Origin: Tubulanus polymorphus
Lineage: Eukaryota; Nemertea; Palaeonemertea; Tubulaniformes; Tubulanidae
Length of the DNA stretch: 64,000 nucleotides
Direction: 5' to 3'
NCBI RefSeq assembly: GCF_964204645.1
Contig: NC_134031.1
Span: 19,341,307-19,405,306, forward strand
Both the position numbers and the translations under genes were made by a program. Below the pieces are notes generated by a model that had not been told where the DNA came from, ran no database searches, and was given only the letters and a program-made list of their open reading frames with translations. Shown here piece by piece: positions 14,486 through 27,500 of this stretch. The stretch's first letter is position 1. Each line of letters begins with the position of its first letter.

Positions 14486-14496
14486 GGGGAAATTCC
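14486..14496. promoter_or_regulatory. Rel/NF-kappaB consensus site upstream of C3
   Basis: GGGGAAATTCC is a perfect, nearly palindromic Rel/NF-kappaB site about 1.04 kb upstream of the C3 start codon. C3 genes in several animals are NF-kappaB responsive, so the position is suggestive. One 11-mer in a long noncoding flank can arise by chance. Confidence 0.35.
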
Positions 14497-15532
14497 GGTG
14501 CGTCATAAACAAATTGCTCACGGGTTTCTCGCTGCGTTGATGGTGAAATTGAGGGTAGAATTTCGCCAAGCTGAGTCAAAATCTGTAATGGAACTCGCCC
14601 GGACTTGCTCCTTGAGTATATAATAAACATATTCCCATCTCTCGTGAGGCATAACTCGAAGAGTAACGCCTGTAGAAGGAGAAGCGAATATAAGCATATA
14701 GTAAGGTAAAATAACTTTAACGTACAAATACACGCTTCAGTAGAAGTTTTACTTGAATGATTTATCAAAATTTGACAAATTATTACTGCATTAATTGTAT
14801 TTGATAGTTATCTTCCACGCCGACTCATATATATATATATATATACAATCTTTTTACTTCTTAACAAGATGTAAACGTGTATAGCCCAGTAGCATATTCG
14901 TAAGCCGGTGTATTTATGAGAGTTCTGCTACGCTTTAAAAAGCGATATGTGATGCAATATATGATGTTTCGTGTAAAAGCATCCACGATTAGACTTGCAC
15001 TTCTAGTTACCTCATCGATTGAAGCTGTACTCGTTGGAGAAAGAGAGACGGCGAAATTTCTAGATAAAATGAATACCTTCAGAATGGGGTATTCTAGATC
15101 GAAACTTCGTATCACGGCGGCGCTACGCGTTCTGTACTACTCGATTTTATCGTCGAAAGTCTTTAACCCGATTTCTAAGAACTAATAATTCTTATCGGTA
15201 TATTTGATAAGGCTAATACTATCATGGCAATTGGACAGTCAATGCGTCGCTCTGTATTTCTATATAGTTGAGTTCATTGTGGGCAGCAGAATTCATCCAC
15301 AACACGTTGTCTATATCTTGTTATTATTTTAGCCGATGAGTACACGGCCCCGGTCGTTATTTGCAACCATAAAACGGATTATCGACAAGAAGATAATTGG
15401 ATTACGTCTCCGACTGCGTTGTTAATTCAGAATCAGTCGTTGTGGTTGGAAGGAGAGCGCAGATAGGGATCGAGCGAGCTGCAGTGTTACATCGTTGATC
15501 GTACACCCGCTGTCGGTCTAGCTGCGATCATA

Positions 15533-18500
15533 ATGACGAAGGTTCTGCCGGACATTTGTTTCGTCAGTTTACGAACTGTTGCGAAAATATGGATTATCCT
15601 CACATTCCTAAACAGCTTAGTTTCTGCAAGGTACGTATCGAAAATATTACGAATGAATAACCATTTGCGCGGTCATTTTGTTCAAATTCATCGATCGCTT
15701 TGGGACTTGACTCAGTAACCGGACTATGATTGAGTCCAATGTAGCTAGAAGCTAGATATAATCGCAGTCAACACCGCGGTGTTTTTGTTAAAAACCTAGT
15801 CAAAAAGTCAGTGCTGGTATTAAGATAACCAAAACGAACCCACATATTTCAGATCATAAAAACTTATACCTCGGGGTCAAAGTACCAACGTATTTCTATA
15901 CATACAGCCCTAGACACTTTTACTCTGGCAAGAACCATTCATCTCATGATTGAATCTGCAAATCAAACTTTTAATGTATAAGCAAACTTTAAGGAACGTC
16001 GTGGCTAGCAATAGTTCGCTAGTGTGTGGCGTGGTACCAGTGTGATGGGCGCAAACTGTTCACAGAATACGAATACACCACGAGTGAAACTCGGTTTTGT
16101 AAGCCACCATACGTATACATAGTACGAAACGATGTTCTATTGCATCAACAAGTGGTATAGGTTTCTGTCTTCTCGGTAAAATAACGATCCCCCGAGGGGT
16201 TTAAATACGATTCTATAAAGTGTTTCTCTGATCACTTCTACAGTTTCCGATACAACGCGAAAAACGTCGCGATTTCTTTCGCCCGAAGTGTTCCTATTTA
16301 TCGTTCGCTACATTTTATCGCGGTTGTGTAATTCATCATTTTGTGCTATGTTGAATATCATCGTCTCTTTTAAGTTTTTATCATGTAGTTTATTTGTATA
16401 TGTAACACTGCGTATACATACACGCAGAAATAGATATAAAACGAATCTAAATCGAGCAATTTTGACACTATAATTACTTATGATCGATTTCGTGGAATAT
16501 AAGTCCACGAGATGACAGCTAGCATTCATCCCCACTTTCTCTGCGAGAAATAAAAACTTGTTATATATTTTTCATATCAAAATGAATTGGAAACTATGTG
16601 TAGTAATATATACGAGGTCCACACAAATGCATAATATCAACTTGCTGCCTAGAACCATCCCTTCCGACATTCGAAGCATAATCGCCATCCTTCCAATGTT
16701 TGACCATTATATCATGTCTACGTTCAGTTCAGTACAGTTGGTAATTGTCTCTTGAACACGAACACCAGGTATTAGACATTTTATCGGCATATTGATTCAA
16801 AGCGATCGTCCTGGTTTAAGACGGAAGGATGTCCAATCGCAGTACGGTGTTCGAAGCTACATATTGGTACCCGCAGAAGTTTGGTGTCTCGCAGTTCTTG
16901 GGCATCAAAAAATGAATAATTCATCATTCCAGACGTAAAATAAGCAGATGTTTCTGCGAATAGATTGAAAAGAATCTTTTTCTTTTTCTTTCTCCGGCGC
17001 GTCTGCGCTCGATTTTCCGCACGAAAACAAACTTTATTTTGCCCTCAGTTTTAGTTTATTTTTTTCGCCCGCCACCATTTTTCTCGGCGCTTTTCCGAAA
17101 CTTACCGACATGTTACCGAATTCAATTTCTTCATTCAGTGGATGGAAATATTTGAACTCTTGCGTCCCTTTTAATACGAAAGTCAAATACTTCGTGAACA
17201 AAGCATATCTGACATTTTATTATCGCACGAAAGAATTTGTTCCAATTATAACGAGCAAGTTTGGTTGGCCAGCGTCCAGGCCAGCAGTAAAATCAACATG
17301 ATATTACGGATAGATTTTGTCCATCGTGCGGTATCAATTCTTACCGATCAGTTTATTGAATAGTGAAATATGAAGTGTTTGTTTAGGTCTTGTTTCCATT
17401 CCTCAGTAGTTGATAACTATCGGATAATATTGTTTGTTATGTGTATTATAGGTTTTATCAATTCGGCCAAATATATACGCATTTCCTTCTTGTAACGTTT
17501 ATTTCAATATCTTCAAGTGCCATTATAAACAAAGCAGTGATTACGGGCAATAAAGGCATAAAAATACGTCCGGTCTGTCGTCACAATGCTTTCAGCCAGC
17601 GTCTTCGTAGTTTCACGAAAAGCTTGTTACTTTTTCTTTACAAAATATACGTATCAAATATCTGGAATCAGCTGCAATGAAAAACAGAAATATTCGTTAA
17701 GAAGTTAGGAAACTTTATGGTGCAAAGTCTGCATTTGTATATAAGATATACGCATTTCTAAGTATCGCCACAATCATCCGTCATTTCTCATTCTCTATGA
17801 ATTTCTACAGTTTTTAGTCACGAGCGCGAGTTTTCTCGGAAGCCATATTTTATATTCATAGCCCTGTAACTGTATATACCAATGTACGGCTTATTTTTCC
17901 GAACGTAAGAACCTTCTATTTCGATCAAGACGCGCGCGGCAGGAGAGACTTGTAATTGAGTAAGTTACCGATCAATTAATGCGATGACCGACGATTGACA
18001 TTTACATCAAAGCGGATTACATGTAACTCTCTCTATCGCCATTGCTGACGAAAAATTCATGTTCCGAGACACCATATATCACATGTCGGTCATTCGGGGC
18101 AAGAATGTCAGACAAATTTGTTTTATTCTGACTGTAAAAAACCGTCTCGCAATGAACAATTAATCAGATATTCTTGAAAATTTCTTATAGGAGAAAAAAA
18201 AAGTTTCTGTTTATGAATATTTTAAGATGTACTATTCGTTCTGGACGCGGCTGTTAAAACTGAACTGTAAAACTAGTCCCCAGTGGCGATACACAGAGAA
18301 TTATGAATTATTTATGGGAAACGCAATGCATTTTCACGAAATAAGCCTATTGTAGCAGAATTTCGCCATCAAGAACAAGACGCCAAGACAATACGTTCAA
18401 AAAGTCCTAATTCATCTATGCATATCGTTCCATTTCGAATGTTATCGAAAAAATGACATTATGACATTTGAATATATATTCCTACTTAACTACAAATGCG

Positions 18501-21500
18501 TGATATACTCTATATCTTGACGCGTTAATCTTTCTATTCGTATTCTTACCACGTTTTAACTGCAACTTGTTCTTTGTATGGATTTTCTATAAATCTACTA
18601 CCGTGCTCCACCCTCCCCGCATCCTGTCATCAAAAGCTCTGCCATTTCACGCCTAGATGATGATTACATATGCTCAGGGATAATGTTTCAAGAAGCATCG
18701 CGGGTATTTTTTATTTCACGCCGTAAAAACCGTTACAAATATGTTTTCATATATTGATAACTACTATACGCGTGTGAGTCGATGTGTACTACGTCATCAA
18801 TATTGGCGTATCAAAATAACAATTACGATTTTAGAAATTCGCTTTTATTTCGTAATTGATTCAACAATTGATTAAAATTCATGACTCTTACTTTCTATTT
18901 GATGAATTTTTATGCATACTATTGCGCGAGTGGATGTGCACTGCGTCATCAATATTGGGTTAGACTGGTTGCCGGTCAATTGGCAACGAAGCGCCGCTTG
19001 GAGAGACGATATTGAGATTTTTGAATTCACAGTCTAAATCTGGTTCGTGGAAACCGCATATCAAGTTCCTCTTAAAAGATAGATGATTTGGAATCTCGTC
19101 TCAAGTTTTATGAAGCGACTAAAAGGCGCTGATGACACAGATGCATAATTATCCCTAAACGAAGACTACTTTGCATATTCGATACTTTATTGGATCAGAT
19201 TATCGTTTGAAATTCTGAATTCATTCATTTTACGATTGCAAGACGAGTTAGTCGAAATATCAAAAGATTAAGAGAAAAAGACCATGCGCTTACGTATCAT
19301 CGGCCACATAATTTTGGAAATCTCAATTCGGACGCGATTCTTGCGCAACATTTCATGTCAGTCAAGTCATGGGCTCTTCGTTTTAGATTTTATGGCTAAA
19401 TGAATAAAAACTGCACTTATGAATCATTTGAAAAATGACCTGATTGATGTAATGTGTAAGCTACTGCGGTATAACGACGCGCTGTGAATGCAATTTTAAA
19501 TTTTAGTATTATATCTCATCGCATCGATCGAAATCGACAAAATCCATTTAAAATAAAAGATTCAGTCTCTGATGGCAGCTGATTGACTTAATTTAATTTA
19601 CTAAAACATAAGTCAATCGATAAATGCTTCTAAATGTCATTCTTCATCAAACGAATCGACGGCATATTTGCCCCAGGGCGTCGCCAGCTAAATGCCGTAC
19701 ATGACATAGGCATAACCTTGACATTCAAGGAGCATAGTTTTACCGAGATTAATTAGAAAGGAGAAAGGTTGAGAACAGTGCCGAGCGGAAAGTACTGTTC
19801 GACGCTAGCGTCTCTCTGGATCAAGTCAACATTTCATGGCTTTCATCACCTATTTTGCACAGTTCGTGTTTGAGACTTCATACCATAAAATAAACTAATT
19901 TTTATCCTAGAGTCAAACTTAACTGTGAACCTGTTGAACTTGGTGCAGGTCAATTTCCTGGACGGTCAAATACAATTTCATTCTATAAAACAGTCTATGT
20001 TTTACTAACTCATAAAGCTCAACGCATACGACGCCAGAGATACGATGAAATACAGAAGAATCAAACAGGTTGTTCCCTGAAACCATGGACGTATAAACTA
20101 GAACGTCCATGCTGAAACTAATCTTCTCATAATAAGCGTTTATTACGACATAAAGAAACGCCCAAAACATGTTTCTGTTTCTCCGGTTTCCGTGTTTCCC
20201 CGCGTAGGGCTTTACTCTGTCCAGGGGTGTGACGTTCTCCCGTTGGTTAAGCCGCTCGACGATGATCAATCATCATGCAATTATCGAAGCATTGATACTC
20301 GCTCATCAAGCGTTCATCATTATCACCACCACCCGCCGGGTCGTTAAAAAAATAACAAGGCGACTGAAGTAAATCAGTCTCAATAGAATCCCGTCTGACA
20401 TAGCCGATAAACATGGTGATATCTGATACCATCAGTAATCAGATTTTTCCAAGATATGCTCATATTAGGCCCATATTCATAAGTATCACAACCCACCCAC
20501 AATTCAAACATTGATTTTTCATTTCGAGAAATAGCTAGGTATACATTTTATATTTTGAAAAATTAAATCTATATGCTTCCCGATCTATAGCTGGTTCAAT
20601 TTGAAACACTTAACACATTATCTGGTGCAGGAAAATGAAACCGAAAATACGAGCACAGAATTAACCTTCGTTTCTGTCGAAAAAAATGCCGAACATTAAA
20701 TAAAGACGTCAGACTCTGGTGGCGTTTAACTATGTATTAGATCACAGACGCCGACTTCCGGCAGAATTCCGCCATGTTTGTTTTTATGTATCTTTTTTTA
20801 ATGAAGATATCTTCATCTTCGCCCGTTCGGCGGCGGCGGCTGTTGCGTCAATTATTCACATGTCTAGAAGGTAACGCGGGGTATATATATATATATTATA
20901 TTACCCGTTATATCGGTATTTAACTAGAAACAATAATTAACCACCGATGTTTATAAACGTTGATACGACGATTACGTCACTGGATGTTGTACTTCTGTTA
21001 TTGCACCAATTTCAGGATGAATTAGACCTACCTGCGTGCAACCTTCGTAACTAGTAATGATTATATACGAACTTGATATCTTTTTTTTTCTGGTGACATT
21101 TAATCCCGTTCGCTTAGGATCTGGTAGCAATTGGCCTTCGAGTCACGATTATCCGTTGACTATGCTAAGTGATTTACAATGTAACGTAAGATCTATATTG
21201 TACATACAGTAGTTTGCACCGTCTGCAGCTGACACCGTTATCCATTTGTCTCAACGCTGGGCGATATTTGCTTCCGTCTGAACCCCGGAGGAGGGAGGGG
21301 CCGCGTACATACGTGTTCAAAGCTCACCGACATAGCCCTTATAGAAATAAAATCTCATTTGATATAGATCTACTTCAGTTTATTAGGACTTACACCTAGA
21401 TATATCTCAAACCAACTTCTGCCAATCTTTGTTTCACATAAGACTCATCAAAATTAATCCGAATGTTGATTTGCTTTTCGACCTTTCGGTACTTTTTAGC

Positions 21501-24500
21501 GTGAATTAAGAAAATAATCCAATAAAAGACATTTCTGATGATTAGCGTGTATCTCTCTCTTGGAAAGATTGTATCTTATATTTTTGCAATTTGGTCTTTA
21601 AGTCGTCGTACTTACGTATATGAGCTTCGGGGAGTTGAGTAGATGTGATGACTGTGAGTGATGGCACCACAGTAATCTAGGCATCTCGCGATCGCTGGTT
21701 TCTGATATGAGACATCCAGTCTGAAATCTTATCAGATAAATAGTGAAACAAGTGCAATAAATGTTTCGAGGAACCCGCGGATTAGACTGCTATCTAGCGT
21801 TACATGTCAAAGTAATTGACAAGTACGTATGTAGAATTTCGATGATTTATTTTTCTGAAGTAAAGTCTTATCCGTCATCGAATTATCGATTTCTTCGTAT
21901 GATCAATCAAATCACGAGGCAATGAACAAACTCACGAAATGAACTAACATTTTTCGGAAATATTTTTTTGTTTTTGTTGTACAGACTCCAGGGTAGCAAT
22001 TAGCTTAGCGATCAACTGGTTTCCAGGGTAGTAGCTATTTGCTTGGTGTGATAGTCTCAACGTCAGACGATTTCCCGTCGCATTTTCGTCTCTTAAAAAT
22101 CGACGTGTCTGATGACGGAAATAGACGGTATCCGGCTTCCCGAACGACACCCACCCTTCCGGTTCGCCATTTATTCATCTTTTATCGTTAATTTGGCAAA
22201 AAAATGGTAGAAAGATACAAATAGATACAAAGAACATCATATACATAAGATAATTACTTTACTAACGTGACATGTATCGGTCACCTTCTATGGAAAAAAC
22301 AGAGCTTTATTAGAACACATGAATTTTACATGACAGGTTACTACAGTGTCGCACTTACCTTACAAATAGAATTGGTTTCCGTTTTTCAAAAATTTGCAAA
22401 TTGTCGAGAATATTAATTTGTCATCACCAGGGATAATACGGATATAGGAACAAACTTGATCAAAAAATGTAAAGAAAAACATGAATATTACCAATTACAT
22501 TGACCAATATATACACTGCATATGATTACACGATCACATGCTAAACGTAGTTAATGTTTTTCGCATCATATATTATTAAATCAAGGAAACTACAATGATA
22601 AATCATTCCATTAATTCTAATCGATATGTTTTCCTTATTGCAGACGACCATTATTTTTTATAACCGCGCCCAGTGTGATGCGCTATGACGTCGAAGAAAC
22701 TGTGGTCGTCAGTTGGTACCACGAAAATCACCAGCCAATCAGATTGCAGATATTCATGCAAGATTATCCTCAAAGGAAGAACTCGTTTAACCATGTATTG
22801 CTCGACGTTCCTTCAAGTAGGTTTAAAGCTTTTTTTATCGATGTATGTTAGATTCTGACAAATCCTAATCCTACACTGAGAATGAAAAGTCAAGACCAAA
22901 GTATTTCCTTTAGCTATTAGTTTATTTCAATATTTCGACGATTGCCATTATGGTTATAACTCATTTTAGCCATCACTTAGAATATGAGGTACATAATGTT
23001 GTGGTATTCCTGAAGATGAATATTAAGATAATAGTTGAAACGTTGAAAACGAGTACTAGCTAAAGAAAATATTTCGCACGTTATTTTTCACTTTCGCTGC
23101 GGGATTTGATATCGCCGCTACAGCACGGGTTCAGAGTGTTTCATCAGCGGATATCAAAAGACGTTTTAAGCGATTTCCGATGCACGTTACTTTTTGGTGC
23201 GGCGAACTTTCTTCTTCTCCAGCGCGCTCGCGGAAGAACCTCTGAATTCTCCGATTTCTGTCGGAAAACCAATTGTTTATTAGACGCATAAATCTTGGTT
23301 TGATTACTGAACAGTATACCGTTTAGACACAGTTGTTTATTGCAATTTTTACACTCTATTAGCTAACCGCATTTAACCGTATACCACCCGCGAGTAACAT
23401 TCTCTACTGACGCAAAAACATCACCGAGTTCCCCGGGTTCAATATTCTCCTTTACATTTCATTTTGTGATCCCGGTACAAAGGTGGGCGTAATGAACAAG
23501 GAATATATGGTTCATTTCTGATATTTTGATTGAATATCGACTGTCAGAATGTCTTATTTTCCTAACTCACCAAAAAGGCACTTTTGTTTGGGGAGGGGCA
23601 TTGGCACGCCCTCAACCCAGACACAGAATTCATCGGGTTTTTTGGAGCGCTTGGAAATTTACGAAAACAAAGTTTTCGAAGTCGATTTGAATTGTTTTGC
23701 CTTCTTCAAGAAGTGCATCTCAGATTTGTTTTGGGCCGACAAGGCAGCCTAAATCCACGTCTCCCTGTTATGACGGATATCAGACGGAGAGATTCTAGTC
23801 TGAATCCCGGTTACAGACGTTCGTTTGGAAAAATCCGGTTAATGAACTTCGTAGTCGACCACGCTTTATCGGCGCGATCTAATTACACCGTATCAAACAT
23901 TATCGGTAAGAATTGAAGAAAAATAACTCAGCGGCTGAGATGATAAAAAGGTCCCGAGGTACAGTTCGCATCTTCATACACCCGCAACGAATACCGAGGT
24001 GATGTGCGTGTATGTGTGTGGTCAAAATATCCTGCAACACTCCTTAAACCACTTGTGAGTACAGTAATAACCACATCTAACCGAATACACGTTAGCCGCA
24101 TTTAGTCGGCAACATGTTAGCTAATCACTGAGTCGAGACGTCTCATCTGTTTTAATACGTTCCAGGGGCCGAAAGTTCACGAGGGGAATCGATGCTTGTA
24201 GTTGGTCTTGTTCCGATAACCGATTTACGAGATGCGTCGAACTATACGCGTTCAGACCGCGTCGTGTTGAACGAACGATTGATTACGACGACGCGCAGAT
24301 ACAAACAGATAATTAGTCGGCTGAATCTTCGACGGAACTCTGTGTTCCGAGCGATTCTATACTTCAAACACTCGAATGTTACGACTGATATCAAAAGAAA
24401 ACATTTATTCAAAACTAGTACCGTAAGTTCGTGTGTCTCGAATGCGGAAATAGCGCAACAGACAGCGCGAGTGTATAGGTGGTCATAAGTAGAAAAAAAT

Positions 24501-27500
24501 TGGTTAAAATTCTTGTGTTTTCTCTGGAACCCCAAAATAACGGGACACGGATCAGTGCAACTATAGCAATGCTGGTTCTATATGAAGTCATCGTCTGGTA
24601 GTCTACGTCATCTCGGGGAACGGCAGCCGCTTACAACTACATTTGACCCCAAAATGTTTTAAGCCCTTTTCTAGTTATTTGAGATATATTTCCTTTCGGC
24701 GTGATACAAAGCGCAGTCGGATTGCACAGTTTGAACATGTAATCTGAGGCGTGTAATAAACTACCACCATTGATCTGTGGAGGAACGCTAGATCCGAACC
24801 CGTAGAAAAATCACCGGGTCTCACCGGCAAATTACGTTTAGTAATCGAACATACGCGGTATTTTCCGGCACATTTCAGCTCATTCGAACTGACATATTGA
24901 TGGGGTAGGACGCGGTGCAGGAACAGATTCGATTGGTAATTGGTGGGAGACATCAGAAAACCTGCCAACTTCTAGATTACGCTGAGACGCAAAAAAGGTG
25001 CAACGAAAAAAAGAAATCGGAAAAGAACCCGATATAGCTTATCATTGACCACGAATTCTGCCTTAATCCTCAATAGTCTGATAATCGATTTCCGCAGAGA
25101 CGAACTATTTACAGAAATCACTGTTTGTGAAAATGTTGTAAAAACTATAGAATTAAATACCCCCCACCTGGTGGTTTTAACACGTGTAGGTACCTGCTGT
25201 TTGGTTTCTACTTATGTTGGCAAGCCGATACGATTGTACTTAAGGAACAAAAAAAACCAACAAAAATAAAGCGAAATATTTTACCGTCTGAGATATAATA
25301 ACAATTGTTTAGAGGTTGGTATCGAGTTTTAAAGGGGTTTATTTCGAGATATAAACCACGTGTTCGTCGAGTCGCTGTCGGGTGGCGCAAAGAAGCCAAC
25401 TAGGTACAATGCGTCAGTGAATGATTATCTGAACATCTGTATTTCATACCTGCCATTCAGCCTCGCTTACCAGGGTTTGACTGCCTCCCACCGAAGCTCT
25501 CGCCAACACAAACCCTGGCCGCAAACCTTCATTGGTCTATTACATTGCCAAGATTCTTGGGCGACTGGTGGCCGCTTCGGTCACCAGTCACAGTATTGAG
25601 CCAATCAGTAGTCAGATTGAATAGACGGATGGATTTCAATTACATGAGTATTTTCTACGGCATCATTAGATTCTCTGCGCACCTTTTCGAGTAGTCGAGT
25701 ATAGTTGCGTAAAGTATGCGACATATTTTTCTTTTGCAGATCAACCAAACATTCTAACGATGAAAATCAGTCCCCATGAACTTCCTCGTCAACCTGAACG
25801 TCGAAAATACGTTTACCTCGTAGCAGTGAGCAAAGACTATCGAGAATCTTTCCGCGAAGAGGCTGTGATACTTATCAATCCAAACAATGGTTATCTATTC
25901 TTACAATCCGATAAGCCAATTTACACTCCGGGACAAAATGGTACGACCTCTTTACCATCCGACACGGCAACATTCATTTTCTGAAAAGACTGTTAGCGTT
26001 TCCTTCATTTTAATGTCGTTTTCAGTTTTGGTGCGGGCTGTGTCACTGGTTCAAAGACAGTCAGCGTCTCGCAAGCAGGTCACTGTAGAGATAAAGGTAA
26101 TATCATTATCATTATCAATATCATACCTATCAAATCAAAATACCGATTAAACTTACATAGCGCCTTATTACAATAAGGCTCTAAAGCGCTGCACGTGAAA
26201 ATTATAAAATTGAGATTGAAAAAATTGACCTAAAAAATACAAAACATAATACATTCTGAATAAAATACGTAAGGTAAATAGTCTTATACCGATAAATTAT
26301 GGCGATTCTCGTAAAATTGCGTTGGTTATGATCCTTTTTTGTCGGTCGTTTCTAGAATCCGGATGACGTGACGATGGAGCGACGCTCGAATCTCAATTCT
26401 CGGACAGGATTCATAGACTTTTCATTCCATATACCAGAGTTTACTACATTCGGAAAGTGGACAATAGAAGCGACTAGACACGGCGCCGATCAGGTTCGTG
26501 ATGAGTTCTCAGTCACACAGAAATGCTGATGTATCTTTGTTGTTGTGAAATCATTTGCGAGGAAATGATTTTTCTCCTATATTTTCAGATACAAAATGCC
26601 ACTGCATATTTTGAAGTGAAGAAATATGGTAATAAATCGAAAATCGGAAAATAGTCGGATTTAGTCTCATTCGTTTAAAACAGTGTTGTTACGTTCCTCG
26701 ATTTGGCTGGAGTTTAACGATATTATATTTCGATGAATTTTTTGCAGTTTTGCCAACATTTTCCGTAAAAATTCACTCTCCAAAATTCATCCTTCCCCAA
26801 GATGTACAGGTCAATGGCCACGTTACCGCACGGTAGGTGTTATCAAAACCGTTTCACCAAAATAATCTGAGCCGGATCATGATCTAACCGACCCGGTATT
26901 TTCCGTATTGATAGATACGTTTTTGGTCAACCCGTTGTCGGCAAAATCATCGTCACGTACTATGTACTGAAAGCGGGAGCCGTTAAAATCAGAATTACAG
27001 ATCACAAACAAGACGTAGGTGCCATTATGAAAAACATTTCATGTATAGCGGTAGGATTTTCTAGGATTATAACCAGCTCCAAACAGATACTGTGAAATTG
27101 GACTTTTCGATTCTTTCCACTTGTAAAATTTGTAAGAAATATCGAATAACTTTCTCTCTAAGCAGTTGGGGCGTTTTGACCTAGTTTATCGAGCTTTGAT
27201 GCAATTATGAATGATTATTTCGCATTTTAAAAAATGTGCACATTATTTCTAATAAACGCTTTCCGCCTTCTCGTCTCTTTTGCAAAAATAAGAATTTTGT
27301 CTATTTCAGTTGAACAGCAACGGAAGATTCAGCTTCAACATTCCACAAAGTGAATTCGGAACGACGTGGAATAGTTTGGGAAGTCGGTTACTTATCGAGG
27401 CGGCCGTAACCGAAACATCGTCCGGTAAAATTGTGAAAGTGGCCGATAAAACGGCCATGTTTGTCGCGTCACCTTATAAACTATCACTGGTACATAGTAA

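Larger units (their letters stand above)
12400..15532. other. Upstream flank of the C3-like gene
   Basis: No coding exon is recognised here. It contains a SINE (13429-13735), a kappaB-like site and an (AT)n run at about 14826-14845. The 5' end of the C3 transcript must lie here or further upstream. A possible 5' UTR acceptor (ttattattttag) lies near 15323-15334, but no matching upstream exon could be proven. Confidence 0.5.

Noticed and set aside
14364..14768. 134-codon minus-strand ORF upstream of C3
   Set aside because: No recognisable family or conserved motif, no flanking exons in phase, and another frame is open over the same stretch. Not supported as a gene.
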